Origin: Ypsolopha sequella
Taxonomy: Eukaryota > Arthropoda > Insecta > Lepidoptera > Ypsolophidae
DNA: 64,000 bases
Assembly (NCBI GenBank): GCA_934047225.1
Contig: OW203989.1
Location: 12,685,977-12,749,976, forward strand
Direction of reading: 5' to 3'
Shown here one piece after another: positions 47,857 to 59,939 of this stretch (the stretch's first letter is position 1; each line of letters starts with the position of its first letter). The notes under the pieces are model-generated. The model was not told where the DNA came from. It did not search any database and was given only the letters and a program-made list of their open reading frames with translations. A program made the position numbers and the translations under genes.

Positions 47857-47985
47857 CTGGCCCGGGGAATTTTTTCAAATCTTGTCTTTGAATTTGTTTC
47901 TGATTGATATTTTCTAGTTTGTAATGCACTCTAATAATATTTAGAGTATTCATAGCGATGGATTTCGCAAAATAAACATAATCTT
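47857..47985 (+). mobile_element. Inverted SINE fragment
   Basis: CCTGGCCCGGGGAATTTTTTC, then TTGATATTTTCTAGTTTGTAATGC, is the reverse complement of about 47228-47332, and GCGATGGATTTCGCAAAATA is the reverse complement of about 47599-47618. The tRNA head proper is deleted. With copy 1 it forms an inverted pair. Confidence 0.7.
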
Positions 47986-48947
47986 ATATTGTAATATTAT
48001 TTATTCATTAATCTTATATTTTTATTTTATTTAAGTGTATTTATTTATTAAATTTAAGTAAACCTAACCTTTATTATTTCCTTGTGTATTTCCCTATATT
48101 ATTATTTATTATTTAAAACTATTACCTGTAGGCATTGATTTTATTTAATTATATGAAATATACCAATATATACCGACACTACATAAATAAATATATTTCA
48201 AATTCAATTTGGTTAAGAAATAAGGTCGGGACTTATTTCTCGTCTCTGTTGTTGATTGACTCTCTCGCGGTGTTATAATAAATTAGGCCAATCGCAGCAC
48301 AGAATCGCGGTATTATGATATAATATTATAACATCGGATAAACAATGTAGGTACTTATAAAACTGCTTTTGATGTTGCAATTGCCTTATTGCAGTATAGG
48401 AGTAGATAAAATATATTTAAATAAATATTATTTTAAAGCCTTTTTAGCTTTTAATTATTTTAAAATAAATTATGAATATAAATAAAAAAGTATTACTTGT
48501 ATAGGTCGTTTATCTCACGATTTCGCACAAACTAAGCTAATATAAGTCTTGAGAGCTTGCAATAAGGATTTTGGCAGGTGTCTTCGTGAGTTGAACGAGT
48601 TATAATCGATATATATTTCGACCCACTTGTGGTCGTCGTCAGTTTTTTATATATTTAAATATATAACCAACTCGTGCTTCTACCCTTATTATGAATGTCG
48701 GTATCCTAGTAACCCAGAACTTTGCGGATCTGCAGCGAAGAAAAACGAGAACCTTAATCAAGATTACATTGTTAAGAACTTTCCGGTAGATAATGGAGCA
48801 GTATTATTGTCCCTGTGTGACATTAATTGCTTTTCTTTTAGTTCTCTGTGACCACAAAGTTATTGTGACTGAACTTTCTCAATTATAACAGAAAATTACA
48901 AGTCATCTCATAACAAGACACGATTATTGCCATAAATAATTTTAAGT

Positions 48948-49191
48948 ATAGTACATTTCAAATACCATGGCCCGATTCCACTTAAGACGGTCATTAGGTG
49001 TTAACAATAGGATTAGTGATAACAAAAGATACCTGGCCAGACCCTTTTGCGGTGTTGCTTTTAGTTACATACAGATTGCACCGACGCGTGCCAATTTGAA
49101 GTGCTCCAAATTAGATAACAAAAGGCAAACATTATGAGCCCCATTGTTAAGTTTCAAGTGGAATCGGGCCATGGTATTTGAAATGTACTAT
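48948..49191. mobile_element. MITE with 36-bp terminal inverted repeats
   Basis: The left end GTACATTTCAAATACCATGG...CGATTCCACTT is matched exactly by AAGTGGAATCG...CCATGGTATTTGAAATGTAC on the right. TATA flanks both ends (48947-48950 and 49188-49191), a possible target duplication. About 240 bp, no ORF. Confidence 0.8.
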
Positions 49192-50369
49192 AATTTTCGT
49201 TAAAAACATAAAGACATCTTCTTTTGATGACCAACAGACAATTATAAATAATTATCAAGTGACAGCATCAGTTTTTCTATTTGAGCGATTCGATTATTAA
49301 TTTGCTCCCTAAATTACTAATTAAGCGACAGATAAAGAACTATTTTGGTGTATATACAATACAGGTTAGCACGTTGAGATTACATTTCTGAGAAAAAAAA
49401 GTGCTTTTCGTTTAAAACCGCATCGGTTTACAACTTAGTTGAAGATTCATGCATTCAGTGTTTGCTAATTTTTTTTTCATTCGTCTTACTTACCAAATTG
49501 ACTTCTAGCAATAGATTTTCATTTGTTCCCAAACCTTGCAAAATGGCTCAAAGGAAGAAGATTTTCATCAGATACCTGGTAACATGATGGACGGTAGGAG
49601 TGGATATTTTGGCGACCTTATAGATCCCAACTTCAAATGATCATTTTAGATTGCGTAACTTGGTCAAATATTAATAAAGCTTCAAGTTCACTCGATAGAA
49701 TAAAATTACAAAGTTACCTCTAAATTATAAGTTTTTCAAGTGTTAATGGGCCTTCCATTAATCATACAAGCTTGAACATTTTATAAAAATTAATGTATAA
49801 AGACCCCGTGAGTGAGTTTTTGAATATTTTAATAAATTTATGTAGAAGCAGAATTATTAAATAAAAACTCAGTTTTTCGAGAGCGCGTGTTTTTGCTGGT
49901 CGTAAATAGCCACTGCTCAGAGAGCGATATTTTAAACTAAAAGGAAAAGTCATAGAGTTCAGTTCTGATTCGTGCAAAATAAGGTGCTCAATCTGACTTA
50001 ATATGCACCATTTCTACCAAATCGGCATAAAAGCCTTTGAGCATTGGACTAATTGCGTTAACGTTGAGCTACAGAGAGATCACGTCAATTTTGAGCCCAT
50101 TTTAATTTGATTGCACTGAACGCATTATGCAGATTTATGCATGACCGCACCCTTAATATCAACATGGTTAATTTTATTTGTGCTAGTGTATTACACAAAT
50201 GTTTTCTCATGCAAATAGCTGCTTATATTAAACTTCTTGGTTTGCCATAGATTGTACCGATTTAAGGCAAAATAGTATATTAAGGCAGGCACGTTCCGGT
50301 TCGCTCAAATTGTCCTTAAAACTGACACATTTCTTTTTTTAATTCACAAAACTATCAAAAAACAAAAAA
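49192..50369. other. Intergenic, nothing recognised
   Basis: No gene or bounded element. ACAGGTTAGCACGTTGAGATT at about 49363 resembles a stretch near 34600. Confidence 0.4.
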
Positions 50370-50700
50370 AATATTATTAAATATTATAAGAGTGCTACAA
50401 ACTAGAAAAAATCAACTAGAAGCAAATTTCAAGTAAACAAATATTTGAAAAAAGTTCCTCGGACCAGGATTCGAACCTGCGACCTCCTTCTTACCAAGGT
50501 TCTTATCTGGATCGAAAATTTTTCTCGCCATACCTGTATACCGATTTTTTATTAATTACTTGATGTAATACCAGCCTGTATTGCACATACTGAACGCTCA
50601 CAAGGACGTTACGTGAAATTTACGCCTTGTTCTAAGGGACAGATGGCGCTATCGTCGCTACAATACGTGTTGCATCGGACAATTAAGAAATACAATTTTC
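50370..50700 (-). mobile_element. tRNA-derived SINE, copy 2
   Basis: Contains GGACCAGGATTCGAACCTGCGACCTCC (complement of the B box) and the body with CGCTCACAAGGACGTTACGTG and GGCGCTATCGTCGCTACAAT. The anticodon-to-A-box part is deleted relative to copy 1. Small fragments of the same family lie at 51125-51190 and 52330-52440. Confidence 0.65.
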
Positions 50701-50858
50701 TTCAACTAATATTTCTCAATATCGGGATATATCGAGAAAATTCATATTTTTAAAGTTATTTATCTGCTCTATTAAAGAAGTTCCTAATAAAATAAATTAG
50801 TATAACAATTTTGAACCTTTTCTAGATTTTGGGCTATCAGAAACGCGATTGGAAGAAT

Positions 50859-51065
50859 TTCCCTCGATAGAAATAATTGTTGAAATGAGGTCTACAGTTA
50901 CACTTTTTAGATATTCTGACAAATAAAGATACCATACAGACTTCAAAAATATTTATTTAGACGGCTTAATAATAATTATTTTGTATTAACTCAAAACCGA
51001 CTTTTTGGCAATTTTCCCCGATTCCGTCCCTCTCGCACTGTGGGTTTTTCCGCCTGTAGTAACGA
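50859..51065. repeat. Dispersed repeat family R2, copy 2
   Basis: Direct repeat of 46681-46930, roughly 200 bp, moderately diverged. Confidence 0.6.
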
Positions 51066-51589
51066 GGACCTTTGCACGCACGATATATCACTTTATAGTG
51101 ACATCCATCGCCTAGGATACTTTAAATATTATTAGAGAGCAGCATAAGCTAGAAAATATCAACTAGAAACAAGTTTTTAAGTAAACAAAACTTTGTTTCT
51201 CACCTTTGTGGAAATTCGATATTTTACTTAGTTGCTTTACAACGTGCTTGATGGGGAGACCCTGACCGCAACATTGAACTGTGTACTTGATGATAGGAGC
51301 TGGAGCTAGGCTTCACTTCCAGACCATTTCGGTGGCCTGGGAGTATGAAAGATTTCAAGCATTGCACTCCCTGCGTTTCTGTCTTCCGTTTGCAGTACGC
51401 CCATCCTGTACGGTACAATCACAAACCCGTCACCTGGTGACATATAGGCGTCGTACTCAGTGGAGGCCAGAAACGCTTGGACGCTTGTCTGTCCATGTAA
51501 AAATCTGCCCATCACGTTGGAATATCAAAAACCATAAGACGAGCCGATCTGTGGGCAAACCCAGAAGAATCTTCTGGACACAGCTTCCA

Positions 51590-52190
51590 TCGTCACAGAC
51601 CGGTGCTCGTCATGTGGCAACCAGTCTGCTTGCGCTTCCATCTGCACACATGAGCACACTTTTAGACAGGACTTAGAACTAACGAATAGGAGTTAGAACC
51701 AATGAAAGTCATCGTTGACAGTGTAGCACAAGCGTTGACCAGCTGGGCCATCACGGCCTGTCATGTCAGCGTAATGCCAGTCGTTGGTTAATGACGTCAT
51801 TCGGAGGGCCTATGTAACCGTCAACGTGCCAGCAATCTTAGAACCAAACGGGATTCTCACATGCAGTTGACCGCTGTCACAGCTGGCTCGGTGGCAGCAA
51901 CGGCAGAGGGCAACAAGCGGCGCAAATATGTGGGTCTAGAAGAGGGTTGCATGTCTGTGCCGTTTGGCGTAGAGACGTTCGGACCGTGGGGGGCTGATGC
52001 GCGACGGCTCTCAAAGGAAATAGCGCCGCGCCTGGTCGATGTTTCGGGTGACCCAAGGGCTGGGGCTTACTTCAGACAAAGAATTAGCCTCGCTATTCAG
52101 CGAGGTAATGCCGCCAGTGTCTTAAGTACTCTGCTCCGTGGCAGCGATAACCGTCTAGACAAAACATTTTATCTAGTTTAGTGGTTTGTT
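51590..52190 (+). pseudogene. C-terminal relic of a non-LTR retrotransposon ORF2
   Basis: One frame near 51783-51860 reads LVNDVIRRAYVTVNVPAIL and EPNG; the frame at 51861-52181 reads NKRRKYVGLEEG, then VPFGVETFGPWGADARRLS and AGAYFRQRISLAIQRGNAAS. Both belong to a C-terminal domain common in animal non-LTR reverse transcriptase proteins. Between them relatives carry about 80 more residues, so this copy has an internal deletion and a frameshift. GC-rich against its surroundings. No reverse transcriptase core remains. Confidence 0.7.
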
Positions 52191-52329
52191 TCGATTTAAA
52201 TATTCATCCTCTTTATAATGTAGGTGTATTTTTATTACTTTATTTATAATTTAATGTTTAATTTTAGATTCAGATTAGGTTAATCATAGTTTAAAATTAA
52301 TCTTTTCTAAATAAAAAATTATAACAGTA

Positions 52330-52440
52330 AACAACATATTTGAAAAATTTCTTCGGGCCAAGATTCAAACCTACGACCTCCTTTTTACATGGTAGGCACG
52401 CTAACAACTGCGCCATTGAGGTTCTTATCTGTAACCACGA
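52330..52440 (-). mobile_element. tRNA-derived SINE head, copy 3
   Basis: GGGCCAAGATTCAAACCTACGACCTCC and GCTAACAACTGCGCCATTGAGGTTC are the complement of the B box and A box found in copy 1, with several substitutions. Confidence 0.6.
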
Positions 52441-53734
52441 TTTTTCTCTTTTATAAAATGATTTTTTAGAAAAAACAAAAAATTATGTTTTTGCACACAT
52501 GAAATGATTATAATACAACCTTTATACTTTGTTTGCTTTATTTATATTACACAACAAATTTCAATTATTACATTTATATTTAATAAAAAAGTTTAATAAC
52601 GTTTTTAATTACATAATAAAATAATAATTACTTATCTTCAGAAGGGAATTTTCCCATTTTATTTTTCATTGGAGGTATAGTGCGACCGGAATGTGGGATA
52701 TTTTTAATCAGTGCCAGTAGCTAGAGGATGCCAATCAATGCTTTCAACATATTGGTCCACAAAACACATTCCGTTTTACATTTTCGTGTTATTGACAGAA
52801 AAAAATAGAAAATAAATATCTTATACGGTGTGCATTCAATAAAAATTCTTAAAAATCTAGATTTCATGCAGTTGTCTATTATTATTGTTTTTTATTCACT
52901 TGTATTTATAAGTCATTTTATTGATTGCTTTCACGTTAGCCAATGAAGCAAAGATTCTACATAAGTTGCTTATTTTTAGATCTTATCCCTATTTCTCAGT
53001 TCTCGGTTATTTGAAAAATATCAACATAGTTATAAAGAACCATAAATGAGCTCAAGTTTGTTCAGTGAAATTTCCTTTTGATGATTTTAGATGAAAGTTA
53101 ATTTTACCTAATTTCTCTAAGGTCTGACTTACGGTTTAAGCTATTTGAACTATACCGCTTACAATGGCGTAGTCTCAGATTAATTACTCGAGGCTGGTCT
53201 AATCTAGCAGCTTTACCTTGGTTTAAAGAGCTCTTATAGGTTCAGTCACATTTTAAACGTCTACGAGGCTTTGGAGTCTCGCCTATCAGCTGTGTCCACG
53301 TCATCGTATTTTGCAAGGCGTGTCTCTAAAGACTTAATGAGAAAAATTTCATGTCTATGCGGACGACCATAAAGGGTACGTTGTGTGTTATGCGATCCAA
53401 ACAATTAGAAAACTGTAAAAATACACGCATACGTACGTCACATAGATTAAAGTGACCATGGAATGCAGAACACGAAACGTAAAACTCAAAACACAGACCG
53501 CAGAACGCGGCTCATCGTGGTCGGTCTTAGTTTTTTGGGTCGGTCACTAAAGATCCCAGGCGTAGTATAGATTACAGTGACCACGGAACGCAGAACGTGG
53601 CTCTGTGTGGTCGGTCCTTTTAAAAATTATTTAGTACAACAATGAAGAAACAGAGATATTTTATAAATAAGTATTATTGTTTATGAATATTTTTCCAGTG
53701 CCATTTCATGCATTCAAAAAAAAAACGGTTAACC
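52441..53734. other. Intergenic, nothing recognised
   Basis: No gene. Near 53455-53620 a stretch of about 50 bp (GACC(g/a)C(g/a)GAACGC and GGTCGGTC) is repeated imperfectly. Confidence 0.4.
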
Positions 53735-54215
53735 TCAAGTTTTGGTGGTCCTCTCACAAATACTGTCGAAAATTCTCCGCTGCTCTTCTGTTAGTGCAGG
53801 CAGACTGTCTCGAAGAGTTTCTGCAATTTCAACTGGGCTTTGTTTGTTTACAGCTATGTGCTCTCTGTTGCCACGCTCTTCATCTGAACTTGGTTCGGGC
53901 AAACCATAGTTTGGCAAACCAGTGATAATTACCGCCTATAGACAAAATTATGTCTTTAATTTATCTTGAACAATGATTTATACGAATTTCCCGTAGCTCA
54001 TCATTTAGTTCACCACCTTCAATAGCCTGCCCCATATCCCGGAAAAAACCTTCTGATAAACTGATGTTGGTATTGTTTTTGGTATGCGGTATCAGACTGT
54101 CGAAAAACTCCATCATAATTCAGCCAATATACCGTCATAGTGCTGATCATCATCCATAAAGTGGCGTGCCCGGCAAGCAGCTTGGAATGTTCGGTATTCA
54201 ATTTTGCCAAACCTT
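53735..54215 (-). pseudogene. Helitron helicase fragment, frameshifted
   Basis: Minus-strand pieces of a Helitron Rep/helicase protein. From 54215 one frame reads IEYRTFQAACRARHFMDDDQHYDGIL; after a frameshift near 54115 another reads MEFFDSLIPHT and GFFRDMGQAIEGGELNDELREI; then, near 53917-53735, NYGLPEPSSDEER and PALTEEQRRIFDSICE, the segment just before the Pif1-type Walker A motif. The Walker A motif itself is not present. Helitrons move by rolling-circle replication; this copy is dead. No Helitron ends were identified nearby. Confidence 0.7.
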
Positions 54216-55448
54216 TGATTATAAATAATAATCAAACCGCAGTAAAAAAAGTGGAGCCACATACAGTGTACAAGAATGTAGGTGTAGATACACTCAGCGT
54301 TATTTGGATAATCCTCTACTACCGTGCCTGTTTTCTACTTTCTTTTACAGTTCCCTGGCATTGTCCGCCTTCTGTGGGACTTCAAAATTGACGAATCATT
54401 AGAGTAAAAAAACACACTGGGTGTTAAGTTGAAGTTGCGGAAGCCGGAAACTGGTGATAGTACTCGTCCATGCAAACAACTTTTGCTATGGAGTCAATCT
54501 TCAAATCGCAAAAAAAAAAATCTGCTGTTCCATACATAGCAACCCGACCAAAATGTTTTATTAAAATATTATATACCTATTAAGTGAATGATCTCAAAAT
54601 TCATAAATGTCAAAAGCGACAGATGTTAAAATTTTTCGGATGGCTAAGTAGCTCAAACTGACAACTATCAGAAGTGACACTGTCAGAATTGACAGACAAA
54701 CCAGACGGTTTTTTAACCAAACAGGTAGTTTTTGTTTAGTTCCTCGTCAAACAAAAGCTGAAATAAAAAGAGTTCATAATAATTTATCATAATCATTTGC
54801 ATTTGCACTGGTTTGATTAAAGCAAACTCAATAGCACTTGATAATTGCGTTACGGTGCGGCCCGGTCCACTGTCTAATGTGCTTTGAAACAGTTTTGCAA
54901 TGCAATGCGTTGAGGCCGTTCAGCCAGGCCAGCTGAGGCCAGGCTCTCATCTGCGCTTACCTTAATACCGGGAGAGGTATGGAAAAGTTGAAAGTCCCAA
55001 AGGTTGGTTGAATACTACTTTATCAAAATAATAAATGCTTATATGTATGTATTATTTATGAAAAAATATATATCATTTATAATTAGCATATATGTTTATG
55101 ACTGGTACGATATGTAGGTAGGTTTCGGATTCCTTATGTTTATTTATCAGATTATAACCCCTATTCCAAATATCGGTTCTCTTGTTTATAACCTCATAAA
55201 CAGCGAATGAAAAAAATACATAGAAGACTCATAATTAGTTCGTCCTGTTATCATGCAACACTAGGTTATCCGTAGTTGGACGACTCAAATACTCAGTCAA
55301 TGCTATGGAGCCGTCGCCATACAATATTGGTTTCAACACACTTTAATGTGAGGTCATTTTTCAGCTCCAATCAGACTTCTATGTTTTTTTCGTTCACTGA
55401 TTATAACTGGTTTTCTTTTGCAATGTTTATATTTAATACCTACTAATA
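54216..55448. other. Intergenic with MITE fragment
   Basis: About 54477-54545 (ACAACTTTTGCTATGGAGTC) is related to one arm of the element at 33846-34101. No gene. Confidence 0.4.
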
Positions 55449-55710
55449 CAAGGTGACTTTTTGATCATCGTCCAAATTCATTCTGGTGGCTTGGTAAGTG
55501 ATCAGTATCATGGATCCATAAAACATTTTGTAAATTTCGTAAAATGAAATTTCGACTCCCCATAGTGATTCACTCGGAACTGGAAGTGAATTTCTATGGG
55601 AAGCCGAAATTTCATTTTACAAATTTCACAAAAATTGTTATTGATCCAAGATACTGATCACTTATCAAGCCTCCACTATGAATTTGGACGATGATCAAAA
55701 AGTCACCTTG
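55449..55710. mobile_element. 262-bp Tc1/mariner-type MITE, copy 2
   Basis: Starts CAAGGTGACTTTTTGATCAT and ends ATGATCAAAAAGTCACCTTG, an exact 20-bp inverted repeat, flanked by TA. Same length and layout as 27913-28174. The terminal CAAGGTG matches the end of the DD41D transposase element at 45297. Confidence 0.85.
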
Positions 55711-56313
55711 TATATTTATCCTATACCTACAAATTGCTTAGCGAGATTTTTTTAATTAAAAATTGGCTCTAGTAGCTAATGAATAAGATTAGAGATACGA
55801 AGTATTGCATCGTATTGTCTTTCATTATCTAAAAATTTTGTTTGTTTTATACATATCTCTGAAGCTATTGAACCAATTTTGAAAATTCTTTCAAAAAGCT
55901 AATTATTTAGGTATAATTTATGAAAAATGTAAAAAATGTGCTAAACTAACTTGCGGAGGTAAAATTGTATCATTGTATTTATTCGTAACTTCGTCCCTAG
56001 GGATTTCTGGAGAGCGGATATTGGAAAATAACTTTCCGTGAACTGACTGTTCGATTAAAGATTGTTTCTACAATCCAAGACAAAAACAATAATTTCCTAC
56101 TACATATATATATCGACAACGAAAATATGAGAGGAACAAAATAACAACATTTTCTAAAATTCCCTTGCTTGACTTAATTCTCTAGAGGTAGAAAAATATT
56201 TCTTGACGAAGACATAGATAGCATTTAATCACCACGTTATAAAATTTTACGTTATACAAGATATGTCATTAGTCATTCATTACATTAAAAAATATAGATT
56301 CTCGTCTTCAGTA

Positions 56314-56728
56314 GGGTGCCTATATAATCCCTCTGTGTAGCCTTAGTTTAGTCGCATACGCTGTTAGACGCTTAAGGTGATTACCCTTGCCAACGGCCTT
56401 GAGCAATCGGCCTCACCTCCGGGGAGTTACAGGCGCTGCTCCCCGCATGCCTCTGCGCAGACGCCCCGCGCCCCTCTACAAAGATCGCTAGCGTCGAAAT
56501 GATTCACACCTCGTAGCGAGGTAGAATAGTACATTACGATACGAGAGCGATGAAACGTTTTCTGACAAGTGTGAGTTTGCGGCACGAGCCGAATGCAACC
56601 AATAGCTGACGCTCACTACCATTGTTCGATGGTAGTCGATGGCTGTCGCCAACATGGTTCGACATGTGCAGTTACCTAGCTTTGTCTACGGCTACCGTTT
56701 TGAAAGTGATGTTCGTTTGTTGGCACCC
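56314..56728. repeat. GC-richer block with short TA-flanked inverted ends
   Basis: GGGTGCC at 56314-56320 and GGCACCC at 56722-56728, each flanked by TA. The interior is GC-richer than its surroundings (CTCCCCGCATGCCTCTGCGC) and holds CACCTCGTAGCGAGGTAGAATAG. No ORF of note. Possibly a MITE, but 7-bp ends can arise by chance. Confidence 0.4.
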
Positions 56729-56959
56729 TAAATATTTACAAAATTTCAATGACATTACATAATTTCAATGACAATGATATTTGATAGGTGGTAGAGCTGA
56801 TGCCGGGCTCGACTGTGGAGGTACCACCATCTTATTTGGAGAACCCCTCGAAGTAATTCAGGGGAGAGTAAGAGGACAGCTCACAGGCAAAAAACCAGGA
56901 GACCCACCATGCCTAGGACCGATGGATGGCGGTATATCCATCCCTTATAGCCGGGCCTT

Positions 56960-57180
56960 ATATGGTACAGACTGGTAACGGGCAGCGGCGTCACTGGTGC
57001 GAGGGTTCCGGCACCGCGCTCACCAACCTGCCTGCCCAGCGTGTGTGAGTATGGACAATTCTTCCAGGATGACCACCGGGAATGACAAAGTCCTGAAACG
57101 GCTTATGTCCAGCAGTGGACGAACGAGGCTGATGGATGGATGGAATGACATTACAGGTTACATGCACAGATTATTTTGAG
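56960..57180 (+). mobile_element. 3' tail of a non-LTR retrotransposon
   Basis: AAACGGCTTATGTCCAGCAG, then TGGACGAACGAGGCTGATGGATGGATGGA, is the typical end of RTE-like elements in insects, finishing in a GATG-type satellite. No coding domain retained. Confidence 0.5.
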
Positions 57181-57619
57181 TTAATATATTGTCAGGTCTA
57201 CCCGAATGAACTTTTCAGTACTTGGTCTTTTTTGCAGATTTTGTCGGATTATTTTCTTTGCCTTCTGTTTCTGGTGGTCTCTTTTTAGATGCCCCTGAAA
57301 TAATATATCAATTATATGTATTATACCTACAATTCTAGTTATTCAACTATCTCTACATAATATTACAGGTATAAATACCACAACTTTGATATGCCTGCCT
57401 GGGACATATTTTTCTGAAATGAACTAAAACAAGTATTTCAAATAGTGCTCCGGTCCAAAAAAACAGGTCGGAAGCGGAGCTAAACCATATACATAGTCCG
57501 AGCCTTGATACTTGGGTAGTTTATTTAGCTGGATAGAAGTAAAAATAAAATTTTGAGCAACGTTTTTTGCGTGAATTGTTGCTTATAGCTGTTTATAATA
57601 ATAATTATACCTATAAATC

Positions 57620-57885
57620 GTCATGATAGGAATCCCCGAGGGGGTTTTGGAGGTGTTTCGAGTGTCTCCGCACTCGGTACACCCGCGTTTCACCGACGAT
57701 AAGTATGTCCCAACGTGGTTGGTGGTGACTTCGGGCACAAAACATTCGGCAAGTAGTAAGTATTAGTAAATACTATGCACAAAAATTCCGAAAAACTCCT
57801 TGGTGCATGCCCAACCGAGGCTTGAACCTGGATCTCAAAATTGAGAGGCCTGCGTTCTACCCATGAGCTACTATAATTGTTACCA
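57620..57885 (-). mobile_element. tRNA-derived SINE family S2, copy 1
   Basis: On the minus strand GTAGCTCATGGGTAGAACGC (A box) and CAGGTTCAAGCCTCGG (B box) are followed by a body that ends GGGGATTCCTATCATGACGA. The copy at 63160-63525 has the same order on the plus strand. Confidence 0.7.
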
Positions 57886-59014
57886 GGAATTATTCATATC
57901 TACTGTACTATGGATAATGATTGTGTAGGTAGATTATGTTAGGTACTTACTTACTTTACTGCATGTATTTTCAAAGCTTTTGTAGCCGCTTCTTTATTGT
58001 TTTAGGTTTTCGTGGCATTTTTCTCAATCACATTATATATTTATAATTTTTCTAAAAAAAGTTCTTTGCTAACTCGTCAAACTTCTAGTTTATTATAGCG
58101 TCCACGCGCGAACTTCACAGCACAATTTATCCTCTAAATAACTAAGTCCATTGCCGAAAGTACTCTCTGAACGCACGCAAATAAAAATCCTTATAAATAT
58201 TTTCGCAAACATGTCATCAGACGCCAGGATGCGGTACGTGGCAACGAGTGACACAGCCTCCCCGTCTGAACGCCACTGCATGACTGATGCCTGCGCCCGC
58301 GTAGAGCACCTCTTAGCCTTTGACCTTGAAATCTTACATATTTCGATATTTTTAATAGAAAAAGTTACTGGATTTACTTGAGATATGTTGCATTTAAAGT
58401 TCAACAGATTCCTAATTTTTTGGCGTGTAAATATTTCCAAACGTCATAGCAGATTAGGAGGAGTAGGGAATTCAAGCCAAAAAAACATCATACAATAGTT
58501 ATTTTTTTTAATATAGAAGTTTTGATCGTACAAAACCAAAATTTGTTGCAAATATTTTTAAAGACTTATTGATTCATATATATTTTTTTCAAGTCATTTG
58601 GTCCAGCCGTAAACGAGGAGTAGGCTTTAGAAAGTACCCATCTGGCTGTATTTGAAGGATCAAGCGCCTTAAGGCAAATTACCGATGAAGATCTTATATA
58701 TTTATATTCTTTTATTCTTTTATTAAAATGTAAATAAAATTAAACATTAAATGTAAATAAACAACTTAAGTTAGTTTCACAGCATTATGTCACACGGCAT
58801 GCTGCTGCTGTATATATATACATTTAAAACGTTTGATGTTATCCGTGATTTTAGTGATCTTTCAGATTTTTTTCTTGACGATGGTAGCTATACTTGTGTC
58901 AAATTTGAAAAATTCATAATGAAGTTCAACTTCTCAACTTCTCAATACTTAACAACTATTTCATTTGTTAAAATATTGGGACGCAATAACTGTCGGTGAA
59001 ATTTGGTTGTACCG
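57886..59014. other. Intergenic, one GC-rich patch
   Basis: About 58090-58330 is GC-richer and open on both strands (minus 58093-58440, 115 codons; plus 58151-58381), with no recognised domain and no obvious splice context. I do not call a gene. Confidence 0.35.
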
Positions 59015-59100
59015 AATGTAGGATGTAACTTGCATTTTACAGTTCACACTCGTGAACACCTCTACCACCCCCTTGAGGATTCATGTGATGATATTTTATA
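59015..59100 (+). mobile_element. SINE S2 tail fragment
   Basis: TAACTTGCATTTTACAGTTC, then CACACTCGTGAACACCTCT and GAGGATTCATGTGATGA, match the tail of the SINE at 63160-63525. Confidence 0.6.
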
Positions 59101-59619
59101 TATAAATAATATTATAGTAACATATATATTATCAAATCATTAGAAACAATAATCTTTTATAAAATACATAAATCAATTTTCAGAACAGTGCATGTAATAA
59201 CACCCTTTTTTTTAAAGGCTGAAGAATCGAGATTGCCATTAATGCCATAGTCAAAATGTTTTTTAGAAAAAGTACAAAAATAAATAAATGGCTTGAAAAT
59301 AAAACAACATGGCTACAAATCGTAAGCAATACGCTACTCATAAACTTTCCATTTTACGACATATCCTGCTTTGCTTCGAAGCAAACTCCTTTTTCGTTAC
59401 TTTAACCAGTTTTACATTTGTTTGTAAAAATATTAGCCCGGTCGGACAAGAACTCGTACACTGTGGTTAAAATATGCCACCTTATCTCACTACAGGATCT
59501 TGTTTTGCAAAGATCGGATCCTTTTGGAATGAAAACACGGTACAATTTGTCGGGACTCGTTTGTACCTTTTAAAAAGCCCTTGAAATAAAATCAGATTGG
59601 CTGTTTAGCTTGTGCCTGG

Positions 59620-59830
59620 GAATAATTCTGTTGCACCCACATCACTGCCCCTGCGGCCATACGATTACCTCTTAGATAACATGAGCTTTCACGCTTAGAC
59701 ACACGAGCTTTCATGCTAATTCACAAAATGTCACCTTTTTCGCTATGCGGCTCTGAAAGACGTCATCCACAGGGCACTTTCTCACCGTCAACGTGCCAGC
59801 GATTCTGAATGGCATGCGATCATGAGAAAC
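59620..59830 (+). pseudogene. Deleted relic of the same non-LTR ORF2 family
   Basis: CACATCACTGCCCCTGCGGC encodes the HHCPCG motif found upstream of the C-terminal domain in this retrotransposon family, and GTCAACGTGCCAGCGATTCT (59788-59807) matches the VNVPAIL stretch at about 51820 in the other relic. Most intervening sequence is gone. Confidence 0.5.
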
Positions 59831-59939
59831 AATTTGAACTGTCCAGGCGGCCTAGTAGCGTCCTAAACTACTAATCAACGATAGAGTCACAAAATATTTA
59901 TTAAATTTGACATTGACATTGACTTTAAAAAATAAATGA

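Noticed and set aside
58093..58440. 115-codon minus frame in a GC-rich patch
   Set aside because: No recognised motif and both strands are open; could be chance in a GC-rich repeat.
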